From: an uncultured Lachnospiraceae bacterium
GTDB taxonomy: Bacteria; Bacillota_A; Clostridia; Lachnospirales; Lachnospiraceae
DNA: 5,179 bases
NCBI GenBank assembly: GCA_947564305.1
Contig: CANOBT010000301.1
Location: 1-5,179 of the forward strand
Direction: 5' to 3'
The position numbers were made by a program, and so were the translations under genes. Below, in pieces: positions 1 through 4,224 of this stretch (positions within the stretch are counted from its first letter, which is position 1; every line of letters begins with the position of its first letter). Below the pieces are notes generated by a model. It made no database searches. It had not been told where the DNA came from and worked only from the letters and a program-made list of their open reading frames with translations.

Positions 1-45
1 GGACTGAAAATCCTCGTGTCGCTGGTTCGATTCCGGCTCTGGGCA
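1..45 (+). tRNA. tRNA-Phe (GAA), 3' part, cut by window start
   Basis: The window opens inside the anticodon stem of a tRNA. The anticodon loop CTGAAAA lies at 4-10 with anticodon GAA at 6-8, which decodes phenylalanine. The 3' anticodon strand is TCCTC (11-15) and the variable loop GTGTC (16-20). The T stem GCTGG/CCGGC (21-25/33-37) encloses the loop TTCGATT, and the 3' acceptor strand TCTGGGC (38-44) is followed by discriminator A45. No CCA is encoded; the next bases are TTTTG. The 5' acceptor and D arm lie outside the window. The tRNA-Lys starts 22 bases downstream, so both are probably cut from one tRNA transcript. Confidence 0.93.
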
Positions 46-67
46 TTTTGTTTACCTAAAATAGTGA

Positions 68-140
68 GGGCGTGTAGCTCAGGTGGTAGAGCACTTGACT
101 TTTAATCAAGTTGTCCCGGGTTCGAATCCCGGCACGCTCA
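68..140 (+). tRNA. tRNA-Lys (TTT)
   Basis: A complete 73-nt cloverleaf can be folded by eye. The acceptor GGGCGTG (68-74) pairs with CACGCTC (133-139), with one G-T wobble. The D stem GCTC/GAGC is at 77-80/89-92. The anticodon stem CTTGA/TCAAG (94-98/106-110) encloses loop CTTTTAA with anticodon TTT at 101-103, which reads lysine codons. The T stem CCGGG/CCCGG (116-120/128-132) encloses TTCGAAT, and A140 is the discriminator. CCA is not encoded, so it must be added by the CCA-adding enzyme. It is the last tRNA of the cluster and is followed almost directly by a terminator stem. Confidence 0.97.
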
Positions 141-143
141 GTA

Positions 144-193
144 AAAATAATCCCGAAAATCTCTTCTTGAAAGATGATTTTCGGGATTATTTT
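144..193. terminator. Bidirectional intrinsic terminator between tRNA-Lys and flagellin
   Basis: The arm at 144-161 (AAAATAATCCCGAAAATC) is perfectly complementary over 18 bp to 176-193. The 14-nt middle can add a small TCTT/AAGA stem (162-165/171-174). The outer part of the stem is A/T-rich, so either strand ends in a run of U after the GC-containing core. On the plus strand it lies 3 nt after tRNA-Lys. On the minus strand it lies 14 nt after the flagellin stop codon. It therefore can terminate both converging transcripts. Confidence 0.88.
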
Positions 194-207
194 ATATGGT
201 CTGCTTC

Positions 208-978
208 TTAAAACAAGAGTCCCATGGTCTTCTGGCCTTCCTGCTCGGCTTTCTTCTTTTGCAGCATCATGGAAATACTCTGCATCGTCTGCTGGTGTGT
301 CAGTTCTTGAAGTGTCTTTGCAATGTCAGTGTCTCCCATACGGCTCTGGGCTGCAGTAAGATTAATGGAAGCATATCCATTATAATCAATTGCATGTTCC
401 AGAGAATTAGACTGTGCGCCGAAGGTGCTGCGATTGCTGGTAACTTGTGTCAAGGCATCATCAATGGCCTGTAAATCAAAATCCTTCGTGACATCGAAGT
501 CTGCAATGCCAAGCGCCTGCAATGTAGAATTGGCTGCATGATTGACAGTAATAGAACCGCCGCCGCCATCCGATACGAGCTGAACACCATTACTCATACT
601 GCCGTCAAGCATATTCATTCCATTGAAACGAGTCTGAGTCGCAATATGTTCAATACCTTGCTTCAACTGCTCGACTTCCTTCTGGATATCTGCCCGATTC
701 ATACCATTCAGCGTTGAATTGCTGGCACGTAAGCCTAATTCACGCATTCTTTGCAGATGGCTGGTAATGCTGCCAAGCGCAGAGTCGGAAGTATTCAGCA
801 TGTTCGTTCCGTCACCAAGATTCTTCGTACCTGTATTATAGCCCGTCACCTGAGCTTTTTCGTTCTCGACAATCGCCAGTTCAGCGGCGCCGTCCGCAGC
901 AGACATTAACCTGTTACCACTTGAAATATGCCCGTACAAATAAGGGGTTGTGCTGCTTATTGCGGAAATTCTGCTCAT
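208..978 (-). CDS. Short divergent flagellin
   Basis: This 256-aa protein has the terminal domains of flagellin, the filament subunit exported through the flagellar type III apparatus. The N-terminal part shows a degenerate signature ISSGNRLMSAADGAAELAI (18-36), followed by LNTSDSALGSITSHLQRMRELGLRASN (61-87) and a coiled helix to FNGMNMLDG (118-126). The C-terminal part shows RSTFGAQSNSLEHAI (183-197) and NLTAAQSRMGDTDIAKTL (206-223), ending in GLLF. The central variable domain is only about 55 residues. The segment before ISSG is about 12 residues shorter than in typical flagellins, and the last helix carries QKKKAEQEGQK where canonical flagellins have an uncharged stretch. The start at 978 has the strong site AAAGGAGG (986-993) at 7-nt spacing. 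A sigma-28-like promoter lies 60 bp upstream. It may be a minor filament or flagellin-like protein rather than the main subunit. Family assignment is firm; the exact role is inferred. Confidence 0.9.
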   Translation of the reverse strand: MSRISAISSTTPYLYGHISSGNRLMSAADGAAELAIVENEKAQVTGYNTGTKNLGDGTNMLNTSDSALGSITSHLQRMRELGLRASNSTLNGMNRADIQKEVEQLKQGIEHIATQTRFNGMNMLDGSMSNGVQLVSDGGGGSITVNHAANSTLQALGIADFDVTKDFDLQAIDDALTQVTSNRSTFGAQSNSLEHAIDYNGYASINLTAAQSRMGDTDIAKTLQELTHQQTMQSISMMLQKKKAEQEGQKTMGLLF

Positions 979-1037
979 CTATATTCCTCCTTTCAGAATT
1001 ATATTAAGGTGTGCCCTTGGGTATACTTTCATATATA

Positions 1038-1064
1038 ATATCGTACAAATTTTAAAAATGATTA
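1038..1064 (-). promoter_or_regulatory. Sigma-28-like (motility sigma factor) promoter for the flagellin
   Basis: On the minus strand, TAAT (1064-1061), a 15-nt spacer, and TACGATAT (1045-1038) resemble the motility sigma factor consensus TAAA-N15-GCCGATAT: 3 of 4 and 6 of 8 matches at the exact spacing. The -10 ends 59 bp before the flagellin ATG. The -35 falls inside the last codons of the LytTR gene. The region is A/T-rich. An overlapping vegetative-type candidate (TTGTAC-N17-TATACC) also exists, so the sigma factor assignment is tentative. Confidence 0.45.
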
Positions 1065-1798
1065 CCATTATTTTCATATTGAATGCTATTTTTTGTGAAT
1101 TGGTAATCTCGTAGTGCCTGTTCTATTTTCATGCGGCCGCGGATACGGATAGGAAGGCATATATCATTTTCAAGGAAACAACAATTGCCTGAAAATTTCA
1201 CGACATAGTCGGCGTTGACCAGTATCCCCTTGTTGATCAGAATAAAGCGAGGCTCCTGGTGAGTCAGGCAAATAAATTCAGACATCGTCATACGGCTTCT
1301 CAGAATGGATTCATCCGTAAGGGTGATGTTCAGGTAGTGTCCGTCAGTGACCGCGGAAATGATATCTCGATATAAAACGGGAATCGTTCTTCGCCCACTG
1401 ACAATCTCCATGTGTTGAGGATAAGGGAAAAGTACCGACATGGCATCCTGCAAGACTTTCGTCACCCGCTCTTGAGAGATGGGTTTGACAATATATTCAA
1501 AGGCGTGGCAGGAAAATGCATCCGGCATAAATTCACTGCTGGATGTCAGAAACACAAGGATACAGAAGTTATCTTTCTGTCTCATCTTTAGTGCGACAGT
1601 GATTCCGCTCATTTCTTCCATGTAAATATCCATGAAAACTATGGAAAATTTATTTTTTTCAAATTGGCCGAGAAATGATTCGCCGCTAATGAAAGAGGCA
1701 ATATCAGTCTGAATTCTGTGTTCTTCACAAAAATCACGGCAGATTTGTACCATTTTATCTAAAAAGATTGGTTCATCATCAACGATTGCAATTTTCAA
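1052..1798 (-). CDS. LytTR-family response regulator
   Basis: This is a two-domain cytoplasmic response regulator of 248 aa when started at TTG 1798. The receiver domain (about 1-120) opens KIAIVDDEP with the acidic pocket D7/D8/E9. It has the phosphoacceptor D57 in FMDIYMEEMSG, T85 in FLTSSSE and the conserved K105-P106. The C-terminal part (about 130-235) is a LytTR DNA-binding domain, shown by the FILINKGILVNADYVVKF and LPIRIRGRMKIEQALRDY segments. Regulators of this class (AgrA and LytR/LytS-type) bind direct repeats and often control surface, peptide or competence genes. No histidine kinase is visible nearby, so its partner lies elsewhere or it is an orphan. It reads toward the flagellin with a 73-bp gap and no terminator, so read-through is possible. 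It is divergent from the propeller gene. An alternative ATG at 1813 adds five residues but has no good ribosome binding site. Confidence 0.93.
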   Translation of the reverse strand: MKIAIVDDEPIFLDKMVQICRDFCEEHRIQTDIASFISGESFLGQFEKNKFSIVFMDIYMEEMSGITVALKMRQKDNFCILVFLTSSSEFMPDAFSCHAFEYIVKPISQERVTKVLQDAMSVLFPYPQHMEIVSGRRTIPVLYRDIISAVTDGHYLNITLTDESILRSRMTMSEFICLTHQEPRFILINKGILVNADYVVKFSGNCCFLENDICLPIRIRGRMKIEQALRDYQFTKNSIQYENNGNHF

Positions 1799-1803
1799 TA
1801 AGT

Positions 1804-1810
1804 CTCCCCT
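1804..1810 (-). promoter_or_regulatory. Ribosome binding site supporting a TTG start at 1798
   Basis: On the minus strand AGGGGAG (1810-1804) lies 5 nt before TTG 1798, giving the typical family start M-KIAIVDDE. The ATG at 1813 lies just upstream of this motif, so AGGGGAG could not serve it. The bases before that ATG (CTCTAAGAA) hold no convincing Shine-Dalgarno sequence. Confidence 0.6.
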
Positions 1811-1844
1811 CATTTCTTAGAGTATTAAGGTCGTTCACTATTTT

Positions 1845-1872
1845 ATCATATAGGGAATGTTTTTGCCACAAA
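1845..1872 (-). promoter_or_regulatory. Weak candidate promoter for the LytTR regulator gene
   Basis: On the minus strand TTTGTG (1872-1867) is separated by 16 nt from TATGAT (1850-1845), a good -10 match with a poor -35. It lies about 45 bp upstream of the proposed TTG start. Alternative alignments such as TTGTGG with a 15-nt spacer exist. The poor -35 would suit an activated promoter, but that is inference. Confidence 0.3.
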
Positions 1873-1895
1873 ATTGATGTTCCTGCCAGAGGGGT

Positions 1896-1923
1896 TTGCT
1901 TTTTCACAAATGAATAATATGAT
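1896..1923 (+). promoter_or_regulatory. Candidate promoter for the propeller protein gene
   Basis: TTGCTT (1896-1901), a 16-nt spacer and TATGAT (1918-1923) form a plausible vegetative promoter ending 52 bp before the ATG at 1976. The surrounding A/T-rich sequence offers other possible -10 boxes (for example GATATT), so the exact position is uncertain. Confidence 0.35.
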
Positions 1924-1975
1924 ATTAAAGAATACAGATGCATACTTTTGGCAGAAAATGAGGAGGAAATTATTT

Positions 1976-3871
1976 ATGAAGAAAACAATAAAGCGCATAA
2001 GGGGTATATGGCTGTCGGTTTGCATAGCAGCTTTTTGTGTGGTCAATGTATACGCTAAAGAGGAGCAAACGCCTGTGGTTTATGACTCGGGAAGTGGATA
2101 TACGGCAGAGAAGATTACCCATTCCAAGAAAGATGTCATGACGACAGACGGTATAGTAGACTATACAGGGAACGGAACGTTGGCCGTAAATTTGGAGAAT
2201 GGGGAGGGAGACCGCGGACAGAATTATTCCTGGGGGTCGATTGGTTATGGGGATTACATGTATATCGGCACCTGTTATGGTGCATGGACGTCTACATTAC
2301 AATTTATGAAAATGAACCTTGGGCATAACTATGATGATGCGGTCATGAAGGAAGCTTTGGATACCTACTATCATGGTCATATGTATACAGGGGAGGAAGA
2401 CGGGGCAGAGGCTTTGGGGATTCTGCTGAAGCTGAACGTTAAGACCGGAGAGGTAAAGATTTTGATGTCCAAGGAACTGACAGGACAGAATACAATTTTT
2501 CGGAATGCCGTGGAATTTAAGGGAAAATTATATTTCTGCGGCGCCGTGAATACCATACCTTGTATCTATCAGGTGAATCCGGAAACAGATGAATGTAAGC
2601 AGGTGTATGCTGGCATGACGATGGAGGAATATATGGAGGCATACAAGAAAGGCGTGTCTGTGGGAATCCGGGGAATGTGCGTGTATGAGGATAAGCTGAT
2701 TGTCAGTTGTATCAATACCGACGGTGCAGTGATTTGTGAGTCGGAAAATCCCACCGACCAGCAGTCCTTCAAAGTTATCGCCACGGATGAGGAGCTGTTC
2801 CATTATCCTGCGTACAATTACTGTGACAGTATTTATGGAGGCTCTATTTTCGACATGACACAGTATGGAAAGAGCTTGTATGTTTCTATCTGCACCGGTA
2901 AACCGGAAAATGCGATAGATGAGAATACCATGCAGCCTTTTGGGATTGTGCGGGGAGATGTACAGGAGGACGGAAGCTGGAAATGGACGAGCGTCGTAGG
3001 CGACAAGGAAAATGACGGGGCGAAATATACATTTGGCATTGACCCGGAACGGACACGAAGCGGGGCTGCGAACCTGATTTCATTTGGCGGCTATCTCTAT
3101 ATCGGGGAATATAATGACGAGGAGATTGCGGTAGAAAGGATGTTGTTCGATAATGATTTTACATTTATGAATCTGAATTTTGAGCAGCCTGTAAATTTCT
3201 ACCGGATGGACGAAGACGAGAATGTAGAGCTGATAGTTGGGGATGAGGATGAAATGTTCCCGGAGGGCGGCCTGTCCGGAATGGGCTCCGGATTTGGATG
3301 CAATGAGAATCAGTATATCTGGAAGATGGTGGAGTACGACGGGAAACTCTATGTGGGAACATATGATGCAAGTAGTTTTTTACTTCCGTTGGATGAGTAT
3401 ATGAATGATGAAAATGCAGACCAGGATTGGAAAGACAAAGTAGATGGTTATGTAGAGAAGTTATGCAGCGATTATCAGGGAGTTCCTGAGAGCGCCGTTA
3501 CATGTGGGGAGTATTTAGATAAAGCGATTTTTGGATTTGACTTGTATGTGACAGAAGACGGTATTCATTTTACAAAAATTACGGATGATGGTTTTGGGGA
3601 TCCTTATAACCATGGATGCCGCGCGTTTGGTATTACGGATGAAGGATTGTTTGTGGGTACGGCCAATCCTTTCTATGGGACGCAGGTGTGGAGGCTCAGT
3701 GAAAATGCGGATTTGGAAAAAACGGATGGGGGAGATGAGATACAGGATGACGTGGATGCAGTAAATGATAGTGACAAAACGGACAGAGGAAACATAGGTA
3801 TTCTTGTAGGAGTACTTATAGCCGCAGCAGTGTTTCTGTTGGCTGTTTATAGAAAAAAGAAACAGAAATAG
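1976..3871 (+). CDS. Exported, membrane-anchored beta-propeller-like protein of unknown function
   Basis: The start at 1976 has AGGAGG (1961-1966) 9 nt upstream and yields a clean signal peptide (KK..KRIR, hydrophobic core, likely cleavage after VYA at 27), giving 631 aa. An in-frame upstream ATG (1874) has no such support. Seven copies of a blade motif, roughly [W/R]-x4-[Y/F]-x3-LYxGT, occur at about 83-99, 173-189, 229-245, 288-305, 361-378, 445-462 and 545-562. Most are followed by a strand such as IYQVNP, FYRMDED or VWRLSEN, as expected for a seven-bladed propeller. Helical, acidic insertions interrupt the first blade and the region about 466-516. An acidic stalk (577-604) precedes a membrane segment IGILVGVLIAAAVFLLAVY (607-625) and the tail RKKKQK, so the ectodomain should face outward. 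There is no LPxTG motif. I recognise no catalytic motif; ligand binding or adhesion is possible but unproven. Thirteen cysteines in the ectodomain are unusual for an exported Gram-positive protein. Confidence 0.85.
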   Translation: MKKTIKRIRGIWLSVCIAAFCVVNVYAKEEQTPVVYDSGSGYTAEKITHSKKDVMTTDGIVDYTGNGTLAVNLENGEGDRGQNYSWGSIGYGDYMYIGTCYGAWTSTLQFMKMNLGHNYDDAVMKEALDTYYHGHMYTGEEDGAEALGILLKLNVKTGEVKILMSKELTGQNTIFRNAVEFKGKLYFCGAVNTIPCIYQVNPETDECKQVYAGMTMEEYMEAYKKGVSVGIRGMCVYEDKLIVSCINTDGAVICESENPTDQQSFKVIATDEELFHYPAYNYCDSIYGGSIFDMTQYGKSLYVSICTGKPENAIDENTMQPFGIVRGDVQEDGSWKWTSVVGDKENDGAKYTFGIDPERTRSGAANLISFGGYLYIGEYNDEEIAVERMLFDNDFTFMNLNFEQPVNFYRMDEDENVELIVGDEDEMFPEGGLSGMGSGFGCNENQYIWKMVEYDGKLYVGTYDASSFLLPLDEYMNDENADQDWKDKVDGYVEKLCSDYQGVPESAVTCGEYLDKAIFGFDLYVTEDGIHFTKITDDGFGDPYNHGCRAFGITDEGLFVGTANPFYGTQVWRLSENADLEKTDGGDEIQDDVDAVNDSDKTDRGNIGILVGVLIAAAVFLLAVYRKKKQK

Positions 3872-3881
3872 TCAGAAGATG

Positions 3882-3910
3882 TTGACAAGATTTGTAAATT
3901 CGTATATATT
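3882..3910 (+). promoter_or_regulatory. Strong vegetative promoter for the riboswitch and ATPase
   Basis: TTGACA (3882-3887), a perfect -35, is followed by a 17-nt spacer and TATATT (3905-3910), a 5 of 6 match to the -10. Transcription should begin near 3917, just before the riboswitch P1 stem at 3920. The -35 begins only 10 bp after the propeller gene's stop codon. Confidence 0.88.
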
Positions 3911-3919
3911 GTTTATCAG

Positions 3920-4022
3920 ATAAAAGGGAGTAACTTGCGTATCCCGGACTGCCGGGACGTTTACGATGTCGTCAGTACGATGATAGACCATCCGTATCGT
4001 AATGAAATGGTGAGACTTTTAT
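3920..4022 (+). promoter_or_regulatory. yybP-ykoY manganese riboswitch aptamer
   Basis: The stretch matches the yybP-ykoY architecture. P1 is ATAAAAG/CTTTTAT (3920-3926/4016-4022, 7 bp). The conserved GGAGTA follows at 3927-3932. P2 is the perfect hairpin TCCCGG/CCGGGA (3942-3947/3952-3957). P3 is TACGAT/ATCGTA (3962-3967/3996-4001), enclosing the conserved GTCGTCA (3968-3974) and a short P4 GATG/CATC (3979-3982/3989-3992). The final conserved internal loop GGTGAGAC runs from 4009 to 4016. Known members bind Mn2+ where two internal loops dock, and control Mn exporters including P-type ATPases, which agrees with the gene downstream. The P1 3' strand overlaps the terminator's 5' arm, so ligand binding should allow read-through (an ON switch). 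Assignment is by motif recognition and hand folding. Confidence 0.88.
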
Positions 4023-4057
4023 TGCATAGTTCTGTGCAATAGAAGTCTCTTTTTTTT
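4012..4057 (+). terminator. Riboswitch-controlled intrinsic terminator
   Basis: A 17-bp stem pairs 4012-4028 with 4033-4049, closing the four-base loop GTTC with only two G-U wobbles, and is followed by eight T (4050-4057). Bases 4016-4022 also form the 3' strand of riboswitch P1, so the two structures exclude each other. Without ligand this terminator should stop transcription before the ATPase gene. It is also the only evident terminator downstream of the propeller protein gene. Confidence 0.93.
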
Positions 4058-4109
4058 ATTCTAATGCCTGTATTGATTAAAATATGGGTATGCTATGAAT
4101 TAAGTAGGC

Positions 4110-4141
4110 ATATTGGCCGTAAGAGATTAGGACGGCAATAT
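4110..4141 (+). other. Leader hairpin between terminator and ATPase start
   Basis: ATATT-G-GCCGT (4110-4120) pairs with ACGGC-AATAT (4132-4141) as 10 bp with one bulged G and an 11-nt loop AAGAGATTAGG. No T tract follows, so it is not an intrinsic terminator. It sits in the 167 nt between the riboswitch terminator and the ATPase ATG. It does not cover the AGAGG ribosome binding site. No known RNA family was recognised; it could be an RNA-stability element or chance pairing. Confidence 0.4.
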
Positions 4142-4224
4142 CCTATATTGAGAAAAAGAGATTTCTATATGCAGGAACGTAGGTCATGGATTTTTATAAA
4201 TGCCAGGAAAGAGAGGAAATGTTT

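Noticed and set aside
196..474. Plus-strand open frames opposite the flagellin
   Set aside because: They are antisense to a well-supported flagellin, lack ribosome binding sites and resemble no protein family.
979..1051. A terminator between the LytTR gene and the flagellin
   Set aside because: No stable stem followed by a T run was found on the minus strand; only a weak CCTT/AAGG pairing near the ribosome binding site.
1874..1975. An in-frame ATG-started extension of the propeller protein beginning at 1874
   Set aside because: No ribosome binding site precedes it, it would bury the signal peptide behind 34 extra residues, and AGGAGG at 1961-1966 clearly serves ATG 1976.
2528..3371. Several minus-strand open frames of about 65-90 codons
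   Set aside because: They lie opposite the propeller gene, with low-complexity His/Pro/Ser/Cys-rich translations and no supporting start signals.
3843..3865. Stem CTGTTT/AAACAG near the end of the propeller gene as a terminator
   Set aside because: It is only 6 bp, lies inside the coding sequence and has no following T tract.
4073..4099. A second promoter (TTGATT-N15-TATGAA) downstream of the riboswitch terminator
   Set aside because: The boxes match 4 of 6 each and the 15-nt spacing is short; in an A/T-rich leader this is not distinguishable from chance.
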